A DNA stretch of 39,155 nucleotides from JBGTBQ01 sp041749275 (lineage in GTDB: Bacteria > Acidobacteriota > Blastocatellia > Pyrinomonadales > Pyrinomonadaceae): positions 1-39,155 of the forward strand of contig JBGTBQ010000136.1 in the NCBI GenBank assembly GCA_041749275.1, written 5' to 3'. The position numbers were made by a program, and so were the translations under genes. This document shows, in pieces, positions 1-6,206 of this stretch. Below the pieces are notes generated by a model. It was given only the letters and a program-made list of their open reading frames with translations. It had not been told where the DNA came from and ran no database searches. Position 1 is the stretch's first letter. Each line of letters starts with the position of its first letter.

Positions 1-2240
1 TCCCAGATGCCGCGCGCGAATTTCGAGTCGAGCAATTTGCCTGCGTCGTCTTGAGGTTTGCTTTCGCCGGGCAGCGCGCGGATGCTCAGGCGAACCTTGC
101 CGTGATGACAGGCGGCGAGATAGACGGCGAGGTCGCTGGCTCCATGCTGCAACAACGCCAGCGCGCTCGCCAGTTCGTGCCGGAAATGCGGGCGCGAGTG
201 CCTACCGCCGCCCGTTGACTTCGCCAGCACGACGTTTCGCTCGACGCCTTCAAGATGCTTGTGCAATGTCTCTTGAAATATCTCGTGACACTTGCCCCAA
301 TCGTGATGGTGCGTGGCATGGAGCAGTTCATCACGCCACTCATCCAACGCGAGACTGTCGAGCGCGGCGATAATTTGTTCGGCGGCGGCTCTGGCTTCGC
401 GTGAATGCGCGGCGAGCGTTTGCAAATATTTTTTAGGATGAAATGTGAGCGGGTCATCCGGGTATGCTTCGTTCTTTTCCGCCAGCACATCTGAAACATC
501 TATAATCGGCGACTTGCTGCTGGCATCCCATCCACGCCTTTCGTCGTAGCCACCCGCGCGAATGTCCAGCAGGAGTGTCATGCCCGCTCTCAGGTCGCTT
601 GCGCTTACCTTCTGCCAGTCACGTTCGAGCGGGTTCCACGTCCAAGCCTGACGAGGCTTTCCGCCAGTGTCTTTGCCGTTCAGGAAGGTTCTGAGTTCGT
701 CGCCGATGGAGACTGAACAAAGTTCATCGCGCAACAACTTCGGCGCGTCTCGCGGCGGCTTCTCACCTTGCAAATCGCGCCACGCGACCGAAACATCGCG
801 CTCGTCGCTATCGCGCACGAAGCGCGAGATGTCCAGATCGTAGCCGGACAAGTCGGGCGTCGTGTCGAACAAGTCAACCAAGTCGCGCCGTCGCAGCACA
901 TGCTTCGGCTGATACGGCTCGTCGTAGGGAACTTTTTCCAAAGCTTCGGGCGATGCGGAGTCTAGATTCTCAACCAGTTTTTGTGCAGTTTCGAGTTCAA
1001 GCCAATCATAAGGCCTTGCTATATCCTGTTTTTCGCTTTCTTCAAGTTCAGCTTTATCGGCGATCTTGCCTTTCGTAGTTGGGCGATCAATCCAGAAGAT
1101 TTCGGCCTGCTCATGTTCGCCGTTACGATTGCAACGCCCGAAACGCTGAACCAAGCTCGAAAACGGCGCGAGGTCTGTGATGAGAAGCCTCGATGAAATG
1201 TCAACGCCCGCCTCCACGACCTGCGTGGCGACGATAATGCGCCCCATGCCTTGCGTGTAGGATTCATCCTTAAAGAGTTCATGCCAAGTTTTGCGTTCAG
1301 CAGGGCGAAAGCGAGAGTGAATCAACTCAAGCTGCGGCGCATCTGTTTTGTCGTAAAGTTTGGTGAGGGCTTGAAAAACGTCTCGGGCACGCTTGACCGT
1401 GTTGACGATAACGAGAGTTTGCGTGCCATTTTGATGTTTGGCTTGGACAAACTCCGCCAGTCCGTTCGGCAGGCGACATTGCTCGTTCGCCTTGCTCAAG
1501 AGCTTGACCGCTTTTAATCGCGCGGACAACACAGCGGCTTCACGATCAGCTTCGGACAGTGAGATGACTTCGAGCGTGGCAACCTGCTCCTTCCAGTCAA
1601 CCGTTTCGAGCCAGTCTTTCTTGAGCGTCGCCGACATCCAGATCGAATGCGTCTGTCCCGCCACCTTGAACTGTTGCCTGAACGCTGCGAGTTGAGTGCT
1701 GGTAGCAAGTCCGTTGCCCATCAACTGAATTTCGTCGAAGACCCACAGGCAATCGTTATTGAGCAGGCCGAAATGCACGGGCCACTTGTAACGGCTCATG
1801 GCATACCCGCGATTCAAAGCGCGTGAGAGCAGCATGTCTTGAGTGCCAATGATGATGCACTCGCGTTCGGGTTCTGCTTCCCAATTCAGCTTGCCCTTCC
1901 AGTTGCTGTCAACCTCGCCGCCCATCAACGTATGAACTCTGAAGCGGGGCTGCAACGAAAGTGATTTGATGGCTTCCTTCGCAACGCCCCTCGTTTGCTC
2001 GACCAAAGTTCTCATCGGCAGACAGTAAACAAGTCTCCGCCCGATGCTTTCGGGCTTTGTCATCCTCCGCCAAAGCCACGCACCTAAGACGGCGGCTGTT
2101 TTGCCCGCGCCCGTCGGGACATGCACCAACGAAGGGAGTGCGGCTTCTGTCGCCAGCCGGTTTTGATAGTCGAAGGGGTCGCGCCCGTCGAAGGCGTCGC
2201 GGAAGAAGTCGTCGAAGTTGGTGTGCAGGGTAGTCGTCAT
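1..2240 (-). CDS. cas3: CRISPR-associated helicase-nuclease Cas3, type I-G-like (3' end outside window)
   Basis: Cas3 unwinds and degrades DNA marked by a Cascade complex. The frame starts at ATG 2240 and stays open to the window edge (746 codons visible). Walker A VPTGAGKT is at residues 41-48, the DExH-type box DEIQ at 169-172, an SAT motif near 205, and VATQVVEAGVD and QRFGRCNRNG (motifs V and VI) near 340-375. A C-terminal HD nuclease follows: HHHDWGK at 644-650, H688 in RHELASALA, and HHGK at 712-715. Helicase first and HD last is the arrangement described for type I-G (formerly I-U); most other Cas3 proteins have HD first. The visible end, with a FARGIWD motif, also fits my memory of that family. 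The start overlaps the stop of the WYL gene (ATGA), so the two are probably translationally coupled. The gene looks less GC-rich than its neighbour. Cas3 assignment is firm; the subtype is likely but rests on domain order. Confidence 0.88.
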   Translation of the reverse strand, partial: MTTTLHTNFDDFFRDAFDGRDPFDYQNRLATEAALPSLVHVPTGAGKTAAVLGAWLWRRMTKPESIGRRLVYCLPMRTLVEQTRGVAKEAIKSLSLQPRFRVHTLMGGEVDSNWKGKLNWEAEPERECIIIGTQDMLLSRALNRGYAMSRYKWPVHFGLLNNDCLWVFDEIQLMGNGLATSTQLAAFRQQFKVAGQTHSIWMSATLKKDWLETVDWKEQVATLEVISLSEADREAAVLSARLKAVKLLSKANEQCRLPNGLAEFVQAKHQNGTQTLVIVNTVKRARDVFQALTKLYDKTDAPQLELIHSRFRPAERKTWHELFKDESYTQGMGRIIVATQVVEAGVDISSRLLITDLAPFSSLVQRFGRCNRNGEHEQAEIFWIDRPTTKGKIADKAELEESEKQDIARPYDWLELETAQKLVENLDSASPEALEKVPYDEPYQPKHVLRRRDLVDLFDTTPDLSGYDLDISRFVRDSDERDVSVAWRDLQGEKPPRDAPKLLRDELCSVSIGDELRTFLNGKDTGGKPRQAWTWNPLERDWQKVSASDLRAGMTLLLDIRAGGYDERRGWDASSKSPIIDVSDVLAEKNEAYPDDPLTFHPKKYLQTLAAHSREARAAAEQIIAALDSLALDEWRDELLHATHHHDWGKCHEIFQETLHKHLEGVERNVVLAKSTGGGRHSRPHFRHELASALALLQHGASDLAVYLAACHHGKVRLSIRALPGESKPQDDAGKLLDSKFARGIW

Positions 2241-3286
2241 GGCTTTTTCTCTTTTGACGCGGGGATAATCATCCGTGAAGCCTCGCCGTGTTGTTCGAGC
2301 GCTCGCGCAAGTCGCTCGCGGATTATCTTTCGTAGGGCGGCGGGGCGCTCGGCGCGGCAGTGGCCGGCATAGGCTAAACAGAAACGGGCGACGGCGTCGA
2401 GGCCGTTGCTGCCGACGCGGAAAGAGAGACGCAGAGAGCCGTCCGGCAGGTCTTCGCGCCGCTCGTCGGGGTGAAAGGCGATGCGTTCCTTCATCCAGCG
2501 CGCCTGATACGAGTCAAAAATTATCCGGACGGTGGTCAGGCGTCCGCCGCGCATCATGTAGAAGCCGCGCCGGAGATATTCTTCCGCGTTCCAGCCGGCG
2601 GGCGGGTCGAAATACCTATCGGTCAGCGTGAGCCGCTTGATGCGCCCGGCGTGAAAGTCGCGCGCCTCGCCGCGCAGGTAGTCGTAGGCGATGGCGTACC
2701 AGTCGCCGGCAAAGTTGTGGAGCAGGAGCACGTCGGCCTCGCGCCGGCGGTCTTCGTTGCTATGCTGCGAGTGATAGTCGAAGGCGACCGTGCGGTGTTC
2801 GGCGGCGGCGCGGGCGAGCGTCTGAAGAATCGCAGGCTCGACCGCGACGTGCGGGAGCGGCTGGAAAGTGAGAGCCTCGCCGAGCGTGGCGAGGTTGACG
2901 CTCACCTCCGGCGGGAGATAGGCCGCGAGCTTGGCGAGCGCGGCGCGCAGCAGGACGGCTTCGGGCGCGTGGCCCGTCGCGCGCAGCACCTCCGCCGCCG
3001 TGAAGAAGGCGAGCAGTTCGCCCTCGTTAAATTTATCCAGCGGAAGAGTCCAACCCGGCTCGCGGTAGCGCCAGCCGCGCCGCGCGGGGTCGTAGACGAG
3101 TGGCGCGTTGAGTTGGTCGCGCAGGACGGCCAGATCGCGTTTGACGGTGCGCTCGTGGCGTTCGAGAAGCGCGGCGAGCGTGCGCGTCGTCGGGCAACGC
3201 CCGGAGCGTATCTCTTCGTGAATCCGTGTGAGCCGCGAAATCGCGCGGACATGGACGCGCGCCGGGGCGTTGTCGCGGGATGGCAT
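2237..3286 (-). CDS. WYL-domain transcriptional regulator
   Basis: This 349-residue protein has an N-terminal helix-turn-helix (about residues 12-60, with TTRTLAALLERHERTVKRDL typical of HTH_11/DeoR-like heads). A central WYL domain spans about 165-235 and a C-terminal WCX-type extension about 255-335. WYL proteins bind nucleic-acid or nucleotide ligands and often control CRISPR-Cas and other defence operons. It is the first gene of the operon, and its TGA overlaps the ATG of cas3, which makes a role in controlling that locus likely (inference). Candidate operator palindromes lie 28-67 bp upstream. ATG 3286 is chosen because the HTH follows directly; there is no strong Shine-Dalgarno. A 279-codon frame on the opposite strand is a shadow of this GC-rich gene. 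Confidence 0.88.
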   Translation of the reverse strand: MPSRDNAPARVHVRAISRLTRIHEEIRSGRCPTTRTLAALLERHERTVKRDLAVLRDQLNAPLVYDPARRGWRYREPGWTLPLDKFNEGELLAFFTAAEVLRATGHAPEAVLLRAALAKLAAYLPPEVSVNLATLGEALTFQPLPHVAVEPAILQTLARAAAEHRTVAFDYHSQHSNEDRRREADVLLLHNFAGDWYAIAYDYLRGEARDFHAGRIKRLTLTDRYFDPPAGWNAEEYLRRGFYMMRGGRLTTVRIIFDSYQARWMKERIAFHPDERREDLPDGSLRLSFRVGSNGLDAVARFCLAYAGHCRAERPAALRKIIRERLARALEQHGEASRMIIPASKEKKP

Positions 3287-3313
3287 GATGAAGCCACTCT
3301 AACCCCGTGAGGG

Positions 3314-3353
3314 TGACATGCAATGTCATCCGGCGGGTCGAATCGCTGATTCG
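3314..3353. promoter_or_regulatory. Two adjacent 6-3-6 palindromes upstream of the WYL gene (candidate operators)
   Basis: TGACAT-GCA-ATGTCA occupies 3314-3328 and CGAATC-GCT-GATTCG occupies 3339-3353. Both are perfect 15-nt palindromes with a 3-nt centre, and their centres are 25 bp apart. They lie 28-67 bp before the WYL start codon, where an autoregulating HTH dimer would bind. A weaker 5-4-5 palindrome (GGTCA-GCCA-TGACC) follows at 3379-3392. The two half-sites differ in sequence, so they may serve different proteins. No convincing -35/-10 pair was found here. The symmetry is seen directly; the regulatory role is inferred. Confidence 0.4.
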
Positions 3354-3433
3354 GTCATTTGTTTACCGGGCGAGTCCGGGTCAGCCATGACCGACGTGGG
3401 ATGAGAAAGCGTCGCATCATATATGAAGCGTGC

Positions 3434-3645
3434 GCGTAATTCCGCCGCGTAGCGGCGAGATGAATTTAGCCCGGCCTTTCAAGGCCGGGGAGCGCGTGCC
3501 CTCGTCACACAGCGTCGCGTCAGCGACGGTTGAATGACCGGTTCAGGCGTCGCTGACGCGACGCGCGGCATCCTCTGGCAACCGACCCGGCCTTGAAAGG
3601 CCGGGCTAAATTCACACGCCGCTCCGCGGCGAATTGCGCGCAGTC
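3434..3645. repeat. Compound palindromic element, about 210 bp
   Basis: Several inverted repeats share one symmetry axis near 3538. The arms at 3461-3489 and 3586-3614 are perfect 29-nt complements, and each is itself a hairpin (CCCGGCCTT facing AAGGCCGGG). The inner arms at 3512-3528 and 3548-3564 are perfect 17-nt complements. Imperfect outer arms (3434-3458 and 3619-3645) carry GCGTAATTCCGCCGCG and its near-complement, and weak similarity continues to about 3415 and 3660. There is no reading frame of note inside. The form suggests a MITE- or REPIN-like mobile palindrome or a large cruciform; nothing shows which transposase would mobilise it. Confidence 0.75.
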
Positions 3646-3822
3646 TTCATCATATATCAGATTCGTGAGGCGGATGCCACTGTCTTGCGCGGGCGGAGCC
3701 ACGAACCGGCCCGGCCCGGGAGCGCAAGCGTCCCGCTTGCGCTCGCAGCGGCGGCAGACCACTTCCAATTTGTAACTCTATGCCGGGCACACCAAGATGC
3801 CGACTAAATCAATCCTGACAAG

Positions 3823-3954
3823 ATTGGGACACAAGCCCCAACAGCCAATCCACGAATTCACACGAAGCAAGACGAAACCGCACTGACTTCGCGTGGGTTG
3901 TGGTTCGTGCCGTTTCGTGTGGTTTCGTGGATCATGTTTTATCGTTGTCCCAAT
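3823..3954. repeat. Long imperfect inverted repeat with TTCGTG motifs
   Basis: ATTGGGACA at 3823-3831 is complementary to TGTCCCAAT at 3946-3954. Inside them, a stretch with CCACGAATTCACACGAAG (from about 3851) pairs imperfectly with CGTTTCGTGTGGTTTCGTGG (from 3911). The TTCGTG motif recurs at about 10-bp steps, so this is not one of the heptad arrays. It follows the ymdB stop (4001, minus strand) and could act as its transcription end, but there is no T-run. The rest of the gap 3646-4000 holds nothing else I can name. Confidence 0.5.
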
Positions 3955-4000
3955 GTCATAAGTTTCGATTTAGGTGGGCGCATATCGCTATGAACCCGTG

Positions 4001-4786
4001 TTACGACACGTGCGGGAGCGAGAGGCGTGTGATTTCGCGGGCGCGGCCCGTCTCTTCGTCAATGTCTAGACAGACCGCACAGATGCGGACATCGCCTTTG
4101 GAATGTTCGGCGCGTTTGTGCAGCGGCGAGGTGAAGCGTGCGATCACGTCGCCCGTCTCCATGCCGATACAGCCCGCGTAGCTGCCGGTCATGCCGATGT
4201 CGGTGATGAAGGCTGTGCCTTTGGTGAGGATGCGTTCGTCGGCGGTCTGGACGTGTGTGTGCGTGCCGACGACCGCTGAGACGCGACCGTCGAGGCTCCA
4301 ACCCATGGCGATCTTTTCCGACGTGGCCTCGGCATGGATGTCCACGAGCCGCACGCGCACGGACTCGTCGAGCTGTTCGAGCAGTTCGTCGGCGACCGTG
4401 AACGGGCTGTCGTGCGTGGGCGGCATGAAGACGCGCCCCATCAAATTGATGACGGCCACGCGCACGCCGCGCACCTCGCCAACCCACATCCCGCGCCCCG
4501 GCGTTTGCGCGGGGTAGTTCGCGGGGCGGAGCAGACGCGGCTGGCGCTCGATGTAAGGGACGACCTCGCGTTTGTCGAAGATGTGGTTGCCGGAAGTCAT
4601 CACGTCTATCCCGGCGGCAAACAGCTCTTCGGCGTAGGAAGGGGTGATCGAGAAACCACCGGCGACGTTCTCGGCGTTCATCACGGCGAGGTCAATCGCG
4701 TGCTGCTCGCGCAAATCCTGTATGCGCTCCAGCACCGCGATGCGTCCGGGCCGCGCCACCACGTCGCCGATCATCAATACTTTCAT
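4001..4786 (-). CDS. ymdB: YmdB-family metallophosphoesterase
   Basis: At 261 residues this is the usual length of the YmdB/TIGR00282 family, which are dinuclear-metal phosphodiesterases acting on 2',3'-cyclic nucleotides in Bacillus. Metal-site motifs run in order: GDVVARPGR (residues 7-15; the family usually has GDVVG, so one glycine is replaced by alanine), NAEN near 38, SGNHIFD near 65, the HAEATSEK region near 150, and GTHTHVQTADE near 174. GMTGSYAGCIGME near 198 is also typical. Many genomes place RNase Y (rny) just before ymdB; here the upstream neighbours are a candidate 6S RNA and zapA, and rny is absent. The ATG at 4786 has no Shine-Dalgarno and lies 7 nt from a heptad-repeat hairpin. 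Confidence 0.92.
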   Translation of the reverse strand: MKVLMIGDVVARPGRIAVLERIQDLREQHAIDLAVMNAENVAGGFSITPSYAEELFAAGIDVMTSGNHIFDKREVVPYIERQPRLLRPANYPAQTPGRGMWVGEVRGVRVAVINLMGRVFMPPTHDSPFTVADELLEQLDESVRVRLVDIHAEATSEKIAMGWSLDGRVSAVVGTHTHVQTADERILTKGTAFITDIGMTGSYAGCIGMETGDVIARFTSPLHKRAEHSKGDVRICAVCLDIDEETGRAREITRLSLPHVS

Positions 4787-4792
4787 ATACAG

Positions 4793-4860
4793 ATGGTAAA
4801 TGGAAAATGGTCAATGGTAAATGGAGAAGAGAGATTCCTCTCCATTGACCATTGACCACT
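4793..4860. repeat. Heptad-repeat hairpin in front of ymdB
   Basis: The left arm repeats a 7-bp unit of the form ATGGTAA / ATGGAAA / ATGGTCA from 4793. The right arm has CCATTGA twice (about 4841-4854) followed by CCAC. The arms pair around AGAGAGATTC. It fills the space between the candidate 6S RNA end and the ymdB start codon. Confidence 0.85.
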
Positions 4861-4865
4861 TTTGT

Positions 4866-5074
4866 AAGGCAGAGGGGGAACCACGCTGGCCGCTCCGAAG
4901 CCGTAATTGAACCTGCGCAAACAGGTGGGTGACCTTGAAAGCCGCAGCCTCTGGCAGTCCCTGACAATGAGGGACTGGCACCGGCAAATGCGGCATCGGT
5001 CTCCCTTTCAAACGGCGTTGGCTCAATCATCGTAAATCGGTGACGAACCGCGCAGAACTGATCCCCTCAGCCGT
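4866..5074 (-). ncRNA. ssrS: Candidate 6S RNA
   Basis: The minus strand here can fold into one long irregular rod of about 209 nt. From outside in, GGCTGAGGGG (5071-5062) pairs with CCCCTCTGCC (4877-4868), ATTGAGCC pairs with GGTTCAAT (4913-4906), TTTGAAAG pairs with CTTTCAA, GCCGCA pairs with TGCGGC, and CAGTCCCT and AGGGACTG form the tip hairpin. A small side hairpin (ACCTG/CAGGT) lies on the 3' strand. A rod interrupted by asymmetric bubbles, placed after zapA, fits 6S RNA, which mimics an open promoter and binds the RNA polymerase holoenzyme. The -10-like TAGTAT sits 5 nt before the proposed 5' end. No protein frame here is convincing. The pairings were found by eye; another structured RNA is possible. 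Confidence 0.5.
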
Positions 5075-5079
5075 GGGCG

Positions 5080-5090
5080 ATACTAGCATA
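5080..5090 (-). promoter_or_regulatory. Possible -10 region of the candidate 6S RNA
   Basis: On the minus strand this reads TATGCTAGTAT, giving a -10-like TAGTAT whose expected start point falls at about 5073-5074, just before the closing stem of the candidate RNA. No good -35 lies at 17 bp; a TTGAAA is present but too far upstream. Confidence 0.35.
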
Positions 5091-5092
5091 GT

Positions 5093-5332
5093 TCAGGGGC
5101 GCGAACAGAGATTTTCAACGCCCCGGAAGGCGCCCTCCGCGTTTGACAATCCGACGGAGCCTGTGAACTTCAAATGCGGAAACACGCACGCGGAAAGTGT
5201 GCTCCTCGCGCCCTTTTTCAGCCCTGACTTCGTGCGGGCTTCCGCATCGGGTCTGAGTCTTACGAAACACGCACCACGCGCTCGCCTCGCAATGCCCACC
5301 AGCCACCAGTCTTTTTTCGAGCGGTATTTCAT
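5093..5332 (-). pseudogene. Possible gene remnant: good translation start, foreign-looking continuation
   Basis: An ATG at 5332 follows a strong Shine-Dalgarno (AAGGAG, 7 nt spacing) just after the zapA stop. The first residues, MKYRSKKDWWLVGI, look like the start of small bacterial PH-domain membrane proteins as I remember them. After about residue 15 the 79-residue frame becomes basic and low in hydrophobic residues and resembles no family I know. The underlying DNA is repeat-like: GTGCGTGTTTC occurs twice in direct orientation (5274-5264 and 5189-5179), and ATGCGGAA (5247-5240) is inverted at 5181-5174. The simplest reading is a gene whose body was replaced or interrupted by a repeat element. 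It could also be a genuine short gene or plain intergenic DNA. Confidence 0.3.
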
Positions 5333-5386
5333 CGCACGCTCCTTCCGTTAGCCAGAGAAGTTGAAGGCGTGGACGTGCCGCGGATG

Positions 5387-5746
5387 TCAGGTGAAAGAGA
5401 TGCCGCTCGTGGCGGGCTGCTCGGCGTTGCGCGACTTGAGCACGCGGTCGAGCATCTCGGCGCATTCGGCGCTGCGCGCGGCGAGTTGCGAGTCGGTCTG
5501 TTCGTGCAGGCGCTTCAGGCGATGGAGTTCGTCGGCGATGTGGAGCGCGGCGAGGATGGCGACCTTGAGTGAATCAACGGTGAGCGTGCCGGAGGAGATT
5601 TCGCGCATCCGCCGGTCAACGAATTCGGCGAGGTTGGTGACATACTCGCTATCGCCGTCGGAGCGAATGTTGTAGGTCTGGTTATATATTTCGACCCGGA
5701 TGGTGGGCGTGCTCGCGGAGTCAGCCGGGTTTTTGATAGTGCTCAT
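5387..5746 (-). CDS. zapA: Cell-division protein ZapA
   Basis: This 119-residue protein has the ZapA pattern: a short beta-rich head (IRVEIYNQTYNIRSDGD, then EYVTNLAEFVDRRMREI) followed by a helical part (VAILAALHIADELHRLKRL) that forms coiled-coil tetramers. ZapA binds and bundles FtsZ at midcell. ATG 5746 is preferred over a TTG 21 nt upstream; it has only a weak GAGAAG signal. It lies 23 bp after a ZapB-like coiled-coil gene and downstream of pheT, a frequent bacterial order. On its other side comes the gap containing the candidate 6S RNA, matching the zapA-6S RNA linkage known in many bacteria. Confidence 0.88.
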   Translation of the reverse strand: MSTIKNPADSASTPTIRVEIYNQTYNIRSDGDSEYVTNLAEFVDRRMREISSGTLTVDSLKVAILAALHIADELHRLKRLHEQTDSQLAARSAECAEMLDRVLKSRNAEQPATSGISFT

Positions 5747-5769
5747 CTTCTCGCCGTCACTCCACAAAA

Positions 5770-6051
5770 CTAACGCCTCATCACCTCAACCGCTTCCGGG
5801 TCGAGCACGGCGAGGGCATCGAGCATCGCTTCGACCTTCGCGCGAATGGTGTCGCGTTCAGAGAGCAGCCGCTCGACCTGCGTCTCCAACCGCTCCTTCT
5901 CATCGAGCAACGTCCCCAGCTCGCGCCGGACTGACGTGACCTCGCGCTCCATCACTTCCTTCTCCTGACGGAGCGACTTCGTCAGCTCGATGGTGCGGTA
6001 AATTTTATCCTCTAGGTGTGAGAATTTTTCCAGACCAGTTAATCCGACCAT
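5770..6051 (-). CDS. Small coiled-coil protein, ZapB-like
   Basis: The 93-residue product is almost entirely helical, with heptads rich in E, R, K and L from about residue 10 (LEKFSHLEDKIYRTIELTKS) to near 80, and no other domain. Position directly before zapA suggests a ZapB-like cell-division factor or another ZapA partner; short coiled coils cannot be identified by sequence alone. The start at ATG 6051 is chosen because AGAGGAA lies 5 nt upstream; a longer frame to 6120 has an uncharacteristic basic head. The nearby pheT end is separated by a heptad hairpin. Confidence 0.72.
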   Translation of the reverse strand: MVGLTGLEKFSHLEDKIYRTIELTKSLRQEKEVMEREVTSVRRELGTLLDEKERLETQVERLLSERDTIRAKVEAMLDALAVLDPEAVEVMRR

Positions 6052-6132
6052 CGTTATTCCTCTGACGGGGGGGCTAAAAGACTGCCGGGCGATTATGCGA
6101 CTTCGCCCGCCGGAGCGCAAGAGTTAAAAAGC

Positions 6133-6205
6133 AGATGTCGGATGCCAGATGTGCGATATCGGTCAAAAGCGATAACTGACATCTCGTATCCGACCTCCGA
6201 CATCT
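6133..6205. repeat. Heptad-repeat hairpin between pheT and the ZapB-like gene
   Basis: On the plus strand the left arm reads in steps of seven AGATGTC, GGATGCC, AGATGTG, CGATATC. The right arm is its imperfect complement, ending CTCCGACATCT. The right arm ends 2 nt from the pheT stop codon. Confidence 0.82.
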
Positions 6206-6206
6206 T

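Noticed and set aside
2471..3310. 279-codon plus-strand frame
   Set aside because: It is antisense to the WYL gene, with arginine-rich composition typical of GC-rich shadow frames.
3287..4000. Possible CRISPR array next to cas3
   Set aside because: The repeats here are inverted, not direct, and there are no regularly spaced unique spacers.
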